From Proteobacteria bacterium UBA1278 (lineage in GTDB: Bacteria > Pseudomonadota > Gammaproteobacteria > Comchoanobacterales > Comchoanobacteraceae), in assembly GCA_002308435.1 (NCBI GenBank), contig DBUY01000068.1, forward strand, positions 3,839 through 22,939: 19,101 bases of DNA. The letters are read 5' to 3'. Below are positions 6,977 to 15,276 of the stretch, one piece after another. The translations under genes were made by a program, and so were the position numbers. A model generated the notes under the pieces. It ran no database searches, had not been told where the DNA came from, and saw nothing but the letters and a program-made list of their open reading frames with translations. How positions within the stretch are numbered: the first letter of the stretch is position 1; each line of letters starts with the position of its first letter.

Positions 6977-8410
6977 ATGACACAATCAAAAACTGACACA
7001 GCGCTAGAACATATTGTATCGCTCTGTAAACGGCGTGGATTCATATTTCCTAATAGCCAACTATATGGTGGATTACAAGGAGCGTATGACTTCGGCCCGA
7101 TGGGCGTTGAGCTTAAACGTAATCTCATCAGTACCTGGTGGCGCGATGTTGTCTACAGAAGAACCCGCATGTTTGGCCTTGATAGTAGCATTCTCACTCA
7201 TCAGAAAACACTGAAATATTCTGGACATGCTGAGACTTTCTGTGACCTGATGACAGATTGCCGGCAATGCAAGAGCCGCTGGCGTGTCGATCATTTAGAC
7301 CCGGATAACCCACGTTGTGAAAACTGTGGCAGTGACGATCTAACCGAACCAAAGCCATTTAATCTGATGTTTAAGACAAACCTTGGTGCCGTTACTAGTG
7401 AGGCATCATCGGCCTATTTGAGACCAGAAACTGCACAAGGTATTTTCACTAATTTTAAGTTTATTACCGATACGCAACCCGCAAAGCTCCCCTTTGGTGT
7501 CGCCCAGGTCGGTAAAGCGTTTCGCAACGAGATTACACCGAGACACTTTATCTTTCGAGTGCGAGAGTTCGAACAAATGGAAATCGAATTTTTCGTTGAC
7601 CCTGAAGAGAGTGATCAGTGGCACAAATATTGGGTTGAAGAACGCCTACAGTGGTGGGTAGCCCAAGGATTGTCAGCAGAAAATATCCAATGTGAGGCAC
7701 AAACTGGAGACGAGCTTGCTCACTATGCGCGAGCGACAACTGACATCCTCTATAAGTTTCCTCACGGTTTTGAAGAACTCGAGGGCATCGCAAATCGCAC
7801 AGACTATGATCTAGCTGTCCATAGCAAATCGCAGGATACGCTATCTCCACAGAGCAAAGTCAGTGAGAACCCTGACTCTACAACGCGGCTAGCTATTCAA
7901 CATACAGAAACCAAGAACTGGCAGATTCCCTTTGTCATCGAACCATCTGCTGGAGTAGAGCGTGGCATATTAGCGCTGTTGACTGAAGCTTATCATGAAG
8001 AGACCCTCGATAATGGCAATAAACGCACAGTTCTCAAACTTGCTCCACACCTTGCTCCAATCAAAGTTGCGATCATTCCACTTGCCAAAAACAAACCTGA
8101 ACTGATCACCCTTGCAGAGTCTATACAGCATGAATTACAGGCAGATATTGACGGCCCAGTTGTCATAGAAAACAGCGGAAATATTGGAAAAAATTACCGT
8201 AGACATGATGAAGTTGGTACACCAGTTTGTATCACGGTTGACTTCGACTCACTAGAAACGACCACTTCCGATGCTAATTTGATAAATACGGTAACACTGC
8301 GAGATCGTGATACACTAAAACAAGCGCGCATACACAAACACGACTTATTAACTTACCTACAACAAAATTACTTTAATTACCGATATAAGCCAAAATCATT
8401 CAACCAGTAA
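6977..8410 (+). CDS. glyS: Glycyl-tRNA synthetase, single-chain (alpha2 homodimer, class IIa) type
   Basis: Charges tRNA-Gly with glycine in the cytoplasm. The 477-residue protein is the homodimeric type found in archaea, eukaryotes and some bacteria, not the GlyQ/GlyS alpha2beta2 enzyme usual in proteobacteria. Evidence in order: YGGLQGAYDFGPMGVELKRN (30-49, motif 1 region); a zinc-binding knot with C95, C98, C114 and C117; LRPETAQGIF (148-157); motif 2 starting FRNEITPRHF at 182 and running to EFF at 206; VIEPSAGVERGILALL (320-335) with the motif 3 Arg; and an anticodon-binding domain from about 355 to 465. All catalytic landmarks are kept. No clear Shine-Dalgarno precedes the ATG, but the first residues lead straight into the family N-terminus. 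Whether glyQ/glyS also exist elsewhere in the genome cannot be seen. Confidence 0.92.
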   Translation: MTQSKTDTALEHIVSLCKRRGFIFPNSQLYGGLQGAYDFGPMGVELKRNLISTWWRDVVYRRTRMFGLDSSILTHQKTLKYSGHAETFCDLMTDCRQCKSRWRVDHLDPDNPRCENCGSDDLTEPKPFNLMFKTNLGAVTSEASSAYLRPETAQGIFTNFKFITDTQPAKLPFGVAQVGKAFRNEITPRHFIFRVREFEQMEIEFFVDPEESDQWHKYWVEERLQWWVAQGLSAENIQCEAQTGDELAHYARATTDILYKFPHGFEELEGIANRTDYDLAVHSKSQDTLSPQSKVSENPDSTTRLAIQHTETKNWQIPFVIEPSAGVERGILALLTEAYHEETLDNGNKRTVLKLAPHLAPIKVAIIPLAKNKPELITLAESIQHELQADIDGPVVIENSGNIGKNYRRHDEVGTPVCITVDFDSLETTTSDANLINTVTLRDRDTLKQARIHKHDLLTYLQQNYFNYRYKPKSFNQ

Positions 8411-8502
8411 CGGTAAAATTTCATAAACTCTGATAAGAATCTGATCGCGCGCTGGACTCCTCACACAAAAATATGACACAATGATTTCGGAGGGTAAAGC
8501 AA

Positions 8503-8946
8503 ATGCAGCTTACGCAAAGAATTCAACCCGTGCTGGTTTCATTACTAGCCGTTTCTAGTTTGCTCCCGCTACAGCTGTTAATATTTGGCGATGACGCGCT
8601 TGTATTGCAAGGACAATTAGCCGGCATCATGTATACAATGATCCTGATTGCTTTCTTCGCGGGTGCTCAATGGAATAACGCCATCACGCATAAAAAACTA
8701 TTTGTCCACATCACCAGCCTCGCGCTTGCGATCATACCATGGTTCATGATTCTTGCCAGACGACGATATAATGAAGAGTTCTTGTGGGGAATTATGGCTG
8801 CAGAAATGTCTGCCATCCTCGTCATCGACTGGATTTTCTTTAGAAGACATTACCCGACCTGGTATTTCTTGCTACGGAACCTCACCACCATTATTCTTGC
8901 GGTAAGTATTGTATTTATCTGTCTGAGAAAAGCATCCATCCACTAA
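8503..8946 (+). CDS. DUF3429-like small integral membrane protein
   Basis: A 147-residue protein with about five membrane segments (roughly residues 8-28, 38-58, 66-85, 93-111 and 120-141) and short polar loops. The central segment MILIAFFAGAQWNNAI resembles the conserved FLGG.HWG-type motif of DUF3429 proteins, small inner-membrane proteins of unknown function common in proteobacteria, and the overall size fits. An excellent Shine-Dalgarno, GGAGGGT, lies ten bases before the ATG. It follows the synthetase gene after 92 bases with no terminator seen. Assignment to DUF3429 is from motif resemblance only and the role is unknown. Confidence 0.65.
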   Translation: MQLTQRIQPVLVSLLAVSSLLPLQLLIFGDDALVLQGQLAGIMYTMILIAFFAGAQWNNAITHKKLFVHITSLALAIIPWFMILARRRYNEEFLWGIMAAEMSAILVIDWIFFRRHYPTWYFLLRNLTTIILAVSIVFICLRKASIH

Positions 8947-9018
8947 CTACGATACGTCCCAAACCGGTATTGTAGTCATTCATTATTCCAGTAAACTCCT
9001 TTTTTTTGAGCACTCATT

Positions 9019-10158
9019 ATGGAGTTTACAGAGATTGAACTTTTCGACGATACCACAGCATTGCACGCCCCTGAGCAACTCGTAAAAGAGATCGTTACTG
9101 ACGTTGGCATGCATAGACGCCAGTTAGCATTGCCACGCGAATTCAACAACGAATTAAGAGCGATCCAGGCAGAGTTAAAACCCAAACAACATACATTGAC
9201 ACAAAAACTGATTAATAGACTATCAATGGCTGGAATGATTTCACTGGAAATCGCACTAAACTTTCTCGCGGTCACAAACTTTGGTCTGGGACCGGTACTC
9301 GCATACTATTTCAGCACGCCTGCACTGGCCACAAAATTAGCGATACGTAGAACCCTATCTCAGCTATCAAAGTCATCAAGTCAGGAAAAATCAGGAAATC
9401 ATAATCTCTCAACGAGTGAGCAAGCATTATCCTACCCACTACTCATGATAAATTTCGCAGAGTCGTTGGCAGGATTATTACCATTGAACACACAGTCGTT
9501 AAATCTGGATGGACGACTCTCTAAGGATATCACAGGTGCAAAGATAGCGCTTGCCTTCGGCGAATACCAGAATTCACTCAGTCCAGAATGCATAGATGCT
9601 GCAATACCAAGCACGTATATGACACCAGAGAAGTCTGGTTTTTCAACCGAGAGTAAAAATGACTATCTCGCAACGCATGTTGAAGTGAGTATTATTCGTT
9701 ATGTGCGCGAATGCATGCGTCGATTGGCAAGAATTATTATCGATGAGTTGCCCCATGAAATCATCATTCATCCACAACTATCATGGCTTCAAACAGCAGT
9801 AAAACAAATGCAGAGACTACTACAACCATTGACAATTCCATATCAGTTACTGACAAGACGAGGACATTTCAACCCAGTAAAAAGACAGCTGAAGACCGCA
9901 AAAAAAGTAATTTCTGAGTCTGATCAATCTGCACATGATGACGAAGTACGAAAATCAGAATTATTATCTACGATGAGTAAACACGCTCAGACGATGTACA
10001 GAATTGAAACCGAGCGACGAGTGATCACCGAGCGCGAAAAAGTTCATCAACAAACACTCTCAGATCAAGAGAGAATCATCAAAAACCAAGAGGCAAAAAT
10101 TCGCATCTTACAGTCCGAAATAAACGGCCATCACCCAACACTGAGATCACCAGTATGA
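9019..10158 (+). CDS. Protein of unknown function with a membrane-active hairpin and C-terminal coiled coil
   Basis: I do not recognise this 379-residue protein. It has an acidic N-terminus, then one long hydrophobic stretch (about residues 68-105) large enough for one or two membrane passes. A middle part of mixed composition (about 130-280) contains a Ser-rich loop (SKSSSQEKSG), and a charged C-terminal helix (about 310-368, rich in Glu, Arg, Gln and Lys) is likely to form a coiled coil. No enzymatic motif is visible. The start is the ATG at 9019, with only a weak GAG upstream. Its TGA overlaps the ATG of the next gene (ATGATG at 10155), so the two are very likely translationally coupled and act together. 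Lineage-specific envelope or secreted functions are possible but unsupported. Confidence 0.7.
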   Translation: MEFTEIELFDDTTALHAPEQLVKEIVTDVGMHRRQLALPREFNNELRAIQAELKPKQHTLTQKLINRLSMAGMISLEIALNFLAVTNFGLGPVLAYYFSTPALATKLAIRRTLSQLSKSSSQEKSGNHNLSTSEQALSYPLLMINFAESLAGLLPLNTQSLNLDGRLSKDITGAKIALAFGEYQNSLSPECIDAAIPSTYMTPEKSGFSTESKNDYLATHVEVSIIRYVRECMRRLARIIIDELPHEIIIHPQLSWLQTAVKQMQRLLQPLTIPYQLLTRRGHFNPVKRQLKTAKKVISESDQSAHDDEVRKSELLSTMSKHAQTMYRIETERRVITEREKVHQQTLSDQERIIKNQEAKIRILQSEINGHHPTLRSPV

Positions 10159-11033
10159 TGCATTTACTGATGCTAATACTGGCCATAATAGTCATCATTT
10201 TAATTATTATCCAGGAGAATCGTATGCTCATTTTCAATTTTTTTAATCGCCCACCCCCACAAATTAAGCACCAACAAAAAATGCCAACGAAATCGTTGAC
10301 ATTAAGACCAACGATAAACACAAGACAGTATGCCTATTCGCACCTCTCTGCATTCAAAGATCAAACCCATGGCAGTTGTCTAAGTGGTATTTTTTTTCTT
10401 GCCATACAGAACCAACCATCAACAGCCCATAAAAGAACATCCTGGTTGCATGCAAAAAAATGGTGGGAAGAGCTGTATGGAACAATTCAAGAACATGAGG
10501 AAACATTGGAAGTGAAGACGCATCACAATTTGACTGAGTGGTATGAAGAACACATCAAAACGGCGAGAAAAGGACCACTTGACGACAGAGCAATGCAGAT
10601 CATCACCCAATCTTACAATCGTATCATCAATCATATGGATGTGGAGGTACTACGACTAGAGCAAAATATGATTAAGCGGCACCTTTGCAGCCTTCACCCC
10701 GATAAAAAAGGGACATCATCTGCAGCGATTTTACTGATCGAGTGGAAAGCACTACTTACAGACCAAGTAGCTGAGATTGAGCATCGAAATAAATTACCGT
10801 TTGCAGGTCTCTCAAACCAGTATCAAAACAAAGCAAAACCATGGATTGTGTACGAATTATTTCTGCAGCATGCCTTCGCGATACGGGAACAGCGACACAA
10901 AGATAATGTACAAGTATCCATCAGCCACATAGGAGAGATACGAGAAAAAATCATGAAGAACGACGAGCACATCTTGAAAAACGAAGCCGTGATTGTCCAA
11001 CTAAAAAAAGAACGTATCAAACAGAACTTATGA
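10155..11033 (+). CDS. Membrane-anchored protein of unknown function with a J-domain-like segment
   Basis: A 292-residue protein. Residues 1-20 are almost entirely hydrophobic (MMHLLMLILAIIVIILIIIQ) and probably form a single membrane anchor, with the remainder in the cytoplasm. Residues about 172-204 read as helix II, the HPD loop and helix III of a DnaJ J-domain: MIKRHLCSLHPDKKG, with HPD at 181-183, followed by a helix ending EWKALLTD, where DnaJ has EINEAYEVLSD. Helix I is not obvious, so it may be a divergent or partial J-domain, and a chance HPD cannot be excluded. The C-terminus (about 262-290) is a charged helix. The gene starts by a four-base ATGA overlap with the preceding unknown gene. 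If the J-like segment is real, the protein would recruit or stimulate an Hsp70 at the membrane. Confidence 0.65.
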   Translation: MMHLLMLILAIIVIILIIIQENRMLIFNFFNRPPPQIKHQQKMPTKSLTLRPTINTRQYAYSHLSAFKDQTHGSCLSGIFFLAIQNQPSTAHKRTSWLHAKKWWEELYGTIQEHEETLEVKTHHNLTEWYEEHIKTARKGPLDDRAMQIITQSYNRIINHMDVEVLRLEQNMIKRHLCSLHPDKKGTSSAAILLIEWKALLTDQVAEIEHRNKLPFAGLSNQYQNKAKPWIVYELFLQHAFAIREQRHKDNVQVSISHIGEIREKIMKNDEHILKNEAVIVQLKKERIKQNL

Positions 11034-11119
11034 TGGTAAGCAGGTCGTAAGGAGCGATCAACAACAAGCAAACTAGCTGATTAACATCACTATATTGGAA
11101 TAAAATGCTCGGGTCAGAC

Positions 11120-11148
11120 TTGTTATCAAAACGCAGGTAATCTAGACT
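11120..11148 (+). promoter_or_regulatory. Weak candidate promoter for the aminotransferase-like gene
   Basis: TTGTTA (11120-11125) and TAGACT (11143-11148) are 17 bases apart, each matching four of six consensus positions. A start point near 11155 would give a leader of about 20 bases before the GTG at 11175. The 141-base gap from the previous gene (11034-11174) otherwise shows no clear structure. Confidence 0.25.
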
Positions 11149-11174
11149 GTAAATATCAACAAAACGGAACCGCT

Positions 11175-12488
11175 GTGAGTCAAGCTATCCAAAACGAGAT
11201 GCGAAAAAAAGATGCGAAGAATGACATCTTTAATGACCAGATTCGTATTGATAAAGCAGCTGGGTCTCGCCTGTACTCAGCAGACGGCGATGACTATATT
11301 GATCTCTCATCGCAGAGTGCGTACCAACTGATCGGCCATAATATTAAAGATCTACAGACAATACTAGCTGACGCCATTAGTCATTGCCAAGAACTGGGGA
11401 ATTTACCCTACCAACACCCTAGAGTGGTTGAACTCTGCAAAAAACTGACTGCGCAATTACCTAGTCAAAATCAGTGGCATATTCAATTTACGCAATCAGA
11501 TGCTGAGGCGATCGATTTTTCCATAAGAAAAGCATACGACTACTGGCATGCTAAAAATGATACACAGCGCCGTATATTTCTAACGTTTGCACACGCAAAC
11601 CATGGAACTTCGACAAGCTGCATCAATCTTAATGCCAGCTTCAACAATCACAATCCCTATCAAGATTTCATAGTGCCGGTTGAGCACATACCTTATCCAG
11701 ACACATGGCATCTTGACCAAAAAATTGAATTAAAAGAGGATCTTGCTTTAAAACGACTGACCGAGTTTCTTCATGAAAATCACACCAAATGTGCAGGCTT
11801 CATCATGGAACCTTTACTACAAACACATGATGGGATGCAAGCGTGCCGGCCTAGCTTCATGAATCAAGTCATTAGCATACTAAAAGACTATAGAATACTT
11901 GTCATCGCTGACGAGCGATATCTTGCACCGATGCGGTCAGGGCGTTTTTTAGCCAGCCAGCATCTATCCATAACACCTGACATCCTCGTTATTGGCAACA
12001 ATCTTACCAATAATATAATCCCACTTGGCACAGTGATCATCGATCAAAAAATAATTGATCAGCTCGAACCACAGACACACGAAATAGCAGCAGTCAACTA
12101 CCTTGCCTGTATTACCGCCAATCGGACCATCGATATTCTTGAAAACCGCCTTAATGAGTCGCACATTCGTAAACTCCAAGATATTCATGCACGACGGCTG
12201 CGAAGATTAAACAAACAACCCATCGTGAAGAACATTCGTTATCTTGGCTCAATTGGTGCATTTGATATTATCTGTGAGGACCGATCAAAACAAGCACAAT
12301 TAATTGACTGGTTCTACGAAAATAGTACTGAATCTAAACTACTCATACAACATCATGTCAAAAGCATCTGTATTTCTCCGCCCTTATGCCTCACGATAGA
12401 AGACTTAGAACAAGCGTATGATATTATCGAAAGCATCCTACAAAACATGCCTCTACAATTTATCGTCAGCAGCATCGAGAACGACTAA
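11175..12488 (+). CDS. BioA-like class III aminotransferase homologue without PLP lysine (probable pseudoenzyme)
   Basis: The 437 residues align along their whole length with class III (fold type I) aminotransferases, best with BioA, which transaminates 7-keto-8-aminopelargonate in biotin synthesis. Landmarks are EPLLQTHDGM (212-221), IADER with the PLP N1-binding Asp246, SGRFLASQHLSITPDIL (255-271) and NYLACITAN. The active site is eroded. The GKALT motif that carries the Schiff-base lysine is GNNLT (N275), SGSEA is SDAEA (Gly and Ser lost at 109-110), the stacking Tyr of YHG is Asn142, and the phosphate-binding Thr of GPTF is missing. Transamination is therefore unlikely, yet the frame is intact. 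The start is the GTG at 11175, the first possible start after the in-frame stop, with GGA upstream. It may have a binding or regulatory role, or be early in decay. Confidence 0.8.
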   Translation: MSQAIQNEMRKKDAKNDIFNDQIRIDKAAGSRLYSADGDDYIDLSSQSAYQLIGHNIKDLQTILADAISHCQELGNLPYQHPRVVELCKKLTAQLPSQNQWHIQFTQSDAEAIDFSIRKAYDYWHAKNDTQRRIFLTFAHANHGTSTSCINLNASFNNHNPYQDFIVPVEHIPYPDTWHLDQKIELKEDLALKRLTEFLHENHTKCAGFIMEPLLQTHDGMQACRPSFMNQVISILKDYRILVIADERYLAPMRSGRFLASQHLSITPDILVIGNNLTNNIIPLGTVIIDQKIIDQLEPQTHEIAAVNYLACITANRTIDILENRLNESHIRKLQDIHARRLRRLNKQPIVKNIRYLGSIGAFDIICEDRSKQAQLIDWFYENSTESKLLIQHHVKSICISPPLCLTIEDLEQAYDIIESILQNMPLQFIVSSIEND

Positions 12489-12543
12489 CCTCGGATTTAC
12501 ATACGAACACGAACATGGTACTGTTGTTTCATTTGGATAGTCC

Positions 12544-14898
12544 ATGTTTACCGTAGGCATCATTTGTGGCGGACCAAGCAGCGAACGCGGCATATCACTG
12601 AACTCCGCACGCACACTTCAAGACCATCTCAACACAACACAATTACGCACACAGATCATATTTGTAGACCAGCGGTGCGAATTTTACCATATTGAAAATC
12701 GGCACCTCTACTCAAATACGCCCAGCGATTTTGATTTCAAAATGTCAGAAATCAGCACACATATACCTCGCAGCCAACTAAGAGAATTCCTCAGCAAATG
12801 CAATATTTGTTTTCCTGTGATTCATGGAAAATTTGGGGAAGATGGCGAGCTTCAAGCACTACTTGAATCTATGGATATCCCCTTTGTTGGCTCGCAACAT
12901 CAAGCTTGCAAAAACGCATACCTCAAGGATCGCGCACAAGATAAACTCCAAGAAAATGGATACGCCACCTTACCTTATCTCAATGTAGATACGAACACCT
13001 CACAAGAACTTTTAGCCGAGTTTTGGAAGAAAACGCGACCAAACAGTCTAATCGTGAAGCCTACCAACGCAGGGTCTTCAATTGATGTGTTTAAAATAAA
13101 TACAGTAGAGGAGCTTTTCAAAACGACGGAGAGACTGTTGCGGGTGCATCAATCAGTTCAGTGTCAAGAGTTTTGCCAACTACCTGAAATCACGATGAAC
13201 GTAATCTGCGACCAAAATCAACAACCCGTTGCACTCCTCCCTACTGAAGTGGAGATATTAACCAACCGAACTGATATTTTTGACTACCGTGCAAAATACC
13301 TACCAACGACTGCATGTCGACAACATACGCCTGCTCGATTACCAAACGCCCTTATTCAACGCTGTCGAAAGACTGCTGAAGCTATATTTACCGAATTCAA
13401 ACTCAGTGATTTTGCTCGACTTGATGGCTGGGCATGCCCTGTGCGAGGATTCATTTGCACAGATATCAATATTATCAGTGGGTTCGAAGAGATGAGCTTC
13501 CTATTCAAGCAGACCAGCTTATGTGGACTTGATCATGAGGAAACCGTGTATCACGTTCTAGATAACGCCTGTCGACGGCAAGAATTAAGACCAATAGAAG
13601 AGAGAGCAGCGCATACCAACGCACCAAAACCAGTCTATGTGATTTTCGGTGGTGCCAGTACAGAGCGTCAAGTGTCACTGATGTCTGGAAGAAATGTCTG
13701 GTTTAAACTCATTGGCACCACCGACTACCAACCAAAACCGTTTTTTCTTGATAAATCAGAGCGTGTATGGCAATTACCAAACAGTCTTTTCCTGCATCAT
13801 ACCGTTGAAGAAATCATAGAAGACATCAAGATATTTTCCGAAAAGGTCGAAAAAATACAACCGATACGTAAAGAAATTCACCAGCGGCTTGGTATTCAAA
13901 AAGATGAAGTCATGCAACCCTGTGATCAGTCCTTACCGGATTGGATTCGTCAAGCAAAGCAGGAGAAAGCATCTGTACTGTTGGCACTTCACGGAGGAAT
14001 TGGTGAAAATGGCACACTCCAAAAAGCATTGACTCAGAACGGCGTTCCCTACAACGGCAGTCGAGAACAAGCATCAGAGACTTGCATGAATAAAAACACA
14101 ACGATTTCCATTGTAGCAGGCATGAATCACCCGGATATTCAAGTACAACAGCAGAAAACACTGAATCAACAGTCACTACACACCTGTGTCCACGATAACA
14201 CGTTCGCACAAAATTTATGGTCCGAGTGTAATGAACAAGCAGAAATAATGATCATCAAACCACAAAGCGATGGATGCTCATCAGGAATAGTCTGCCTTCG
14301 TCATGCGCAAGATCTTCAACGATATGCACAACTGATTACCAATCAACAAGGAAACGCGCCTGCTAACACATTTCATAATCAACCAACGCCAATTGAACTT
14401 CCAACTACAAGTGCGCATTTTTTAATCGAAACCTATATCGAGACAGACGATATTATTGTAGAAGACTCACAACTTAAACATACACCCAAACATGGTTGGC
14501 TTGAGCTCACAATTGTTGTCACAGAGAAGGGTGGAAAATACCAAGCACTGTATCCAAGTATCACAATCAGTAGCAATGCGGTATTGAGCGTTGAAGAGAA
14601 GTTCCAAGGAGGTACTGGCATAAATCTAACGCCACCACCCACGTCGATCGTATCTGCGAAACAATGTTTACACATACAGACGATCGTAGCCCAGATAGCA
14701 GAGCAAGTTGGTATTCACCAATATGCACGCCTCGATGTTTTCTATAATACGCAATCTAATCGATTACAGCTCATCGAAGTGAATACCCTACCGGCACTTA
14801 CTCCATCAACCGTGTTATTTCAACAAGCGTTGGCAGAGACGCGCGCAATTCAACCAAGAGACTTTATTCGAAAATTGGTTGCAGAGAGCAGTTGCTGA
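12544..14898 (+). CDS. ddl: Tandem (two-module) D-alanine--D-alanine ligase
   Basis: A 784-residue protein made of two complete Ddl/ATP-grasp modules; ordinary Ddl has about 300-360 residues. Ddl joins two D-Ala molecules with ATP for peptidoglycan precursor synthesis. Module 1 (about 1-350) has GGPSSERGISLNS (9-21), HGKFGEDGELQ (94-104), VKPTNAGSSIDV (171-182), DYRAKYL (247-253), ARLD (291-294) and DIN (307-309, normally EIN). Module 2 (about 362-784) has GGASTERQVSLMSG (369-382), HGGIGENGTLQ (483-493), KPQSDGCSSGIV (572-583), EEKFQGGTGINLTPPP (684-699) instead of DYEAKY, ARLD (728-731) and EVNTLPALTPSTVLFQQAL (745-763). The module 2 wording and the fused layout recall plant chloroplast-type DDL proteins. 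Which module is catalytic cannot be decided by eye. It follows the aminotransferase-like gene after 55 bases. Confidence 0.88.
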   Translation: MFTVGIICGGPSSERGISLNSARTLQDHLNTTQLRTQIIFVDQRCEFYHIENRHLYSNTPSDFDFKMSEISTHIPRSQLREFLSKCNICFPVIHGKFGEDGELQALLESMDIPFVGSQHQACKNAYLKDRAQDKLQENGYATLPYLNVDTNTSQELLAEFWKKTRPNSLIVKPTNAGSSIDVFKINTVEELFKTTERLLRVHQSVQCQEFCQLPEITMNVICDQNQQPVALLPTEVEILTNRTDIFDYRAKYLPTTACRQHTPARLPNALIQRCRKTAEAIFTEFKLSDFARLDGWACPVRGFICTDINIISGFEEMSFLFKQTSLCGLDHEETVYHVLDNACRRQELRPIEERAAHTNAPKPVYVIFGGASTERQVSLMSGRNVWFKLIGTTDYQPKPFFLDKSERVWQLPNSLFLHHTVEEIIEDIKIFSEKVEKIQPIRKEIHQRLGIQKDEVMQPCDQSLPDWIRQAKQEKASVLLALHGGIGENGTLQKALTQNGVPYNGSREQASETCMNKNTTISIVAGMNHPDIQVQQQKTLNQQSLHTCVHDNTFAQNLWSECNEQAEIMIIKPQSDGCSSGIVCLRHAQDLQRYAQLITNQQGNAPANTFHNQPTPIELPTTSAHFLIETYIETDDIIVEDSQLKHTPKHGWLELTIVVTEKGGKYQALYPSITISSNAVLSVEEKFQGGTGINLTPPPTSIVSAKQCLHIQTIVAQIAEQVGIHQYARLDVFYNTQSNRLQLIEVNTLPALTPSTVLFQQALAETRAIQPRDFIRKLVAESSC

Positions 14899-14982
14899 CC
14901 TCAAGAAATAGTACATCACCATGAAAAAACATGTTTCGCCAAAGTAGCATATTGAGAAAGTACTGGGCGCAGGTACAAAGTA

Positions 14983-15054
14983 TAGGCGCGAGTGGAATTG
15001 AACCACCGACCACCACCATGTCAAGGTGATGCTCTACCACTGAGCTACGCGCCT
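14983..15054 (-). tRNA. tRNA-Val (anticodon GAC)
   Basis: On the minus strand the 72-base sequence folds as a complete cloverleaf. It has acceptor AGGCGCG/CGCGCCT with discriminator A, D-stem GCTC/GAGC with a seven-base loop AGTGGTA, anticodon stem TCACC/GGTGG enclosing loop TTGACAT, a five-base variable region, and T-arm GGTGG/CCACT with loop TTCAATT. Anticodon GAC reads valine codons GUC and GUU. The CCA end is not encoded and must be added by CCA transferase. G-U pairs close the anticodon stem and the T-stem, which is tolerable. Confidence 0.95.
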
Positions 15055-15064
15055 GTGAGTGCTT

Positions 15065-15093
15065 ATTATACGCATTCATGGTGGACAAGACAA
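15065..15093 (-). promoter_or_regulatory. Promoter of tRNA-Val
   Basis: On the minus strand TTGTCT (15093 to 15088) and a perfect TATAAT (15070 to 15065) are spaced by 17 bases. The predicted start near 15058 lies just a few bases before the tRNA 5' end at 15054, as expected for a short tRNA leader. Confidence 0.6.
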
Positions 15094-15122
15094 GTACATG
15101 CCGAGGAGAAAGCGCATCGATA

Positions 15123-15151
15123 TTGAATCGAACCAAGCGGTATGTTAAACT
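15123..15151 (+). promoter_or_regulatory. Promoter of the 4.5S RNA (and dnaX)
   Basis: TTGAAT (15123-15128) and TAAACT (15146-15151) are spaced by 17 bases, with a TG one base before the -10 (extended -10). The predicted start seven bases later, at about 15158, coincides with the first paired base of the SRP RNA. dnaX probably shares this promoter because it begins 18 bases after the RNA ends. Confidence 0.55.
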
Positions 15152-15157
15152 CACAGC

Positions 15158-15258
15158 GATGAAAGTGGCAGCATGTAGCGATAAGCTGCCAACCCCGTCA
15201 GGTCTGGAAGGAAGCAGCGGCAACAGCTGATTCGGGTACCTGTGTAGCCGCTTTCATC
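15158..15258 (+). ncRNA. ffs: Signal recognition particle RNA (4.5S RNA)
   Basis: RNA core of the bacterial signal recognition particle, which binds Ffh and targets membrane proteins to FtsY and SecYEG. The conserved domain IV core is at 15197-15218 and includes GGTCTGGAAGGAAGCAGC with the GGAA tetraloop. The ends pair: GATGAAAGTGG at the 5' side with CCGCTTTCATC at the 3' side, one G-U pair included. The resulting hairpin of about 101 bases is the short gammaproteobacterial form without an Alu domain. The mature ends may be trimmed by a few bases. It lies immediately upstream of dnaX, a linkage known in several bacteria. Confidence 0.95.
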
Positions 15259-15276
15259 ACTATGCTGGAGACAATA

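Noticed and set aside
14941..14982. GTAC-containing repeats downstream of the tRNA as a terminator.
   Set aside because: Four-base arms and no T-run; not convincing.
14864..15223. A minus-strand frame of about 119 codons across the tRNA and the SRP RNA.
   Set aside because: It is read through two structured RNA genes and has no recognisable domain.
15262..15276. Upstream in-frame ATG for dnaX.
   Set aside because: It directly abuts the SRP RNA and lacks a ribosome binding site; ATG at 15277 has GGAG and gives the family N-terminus.
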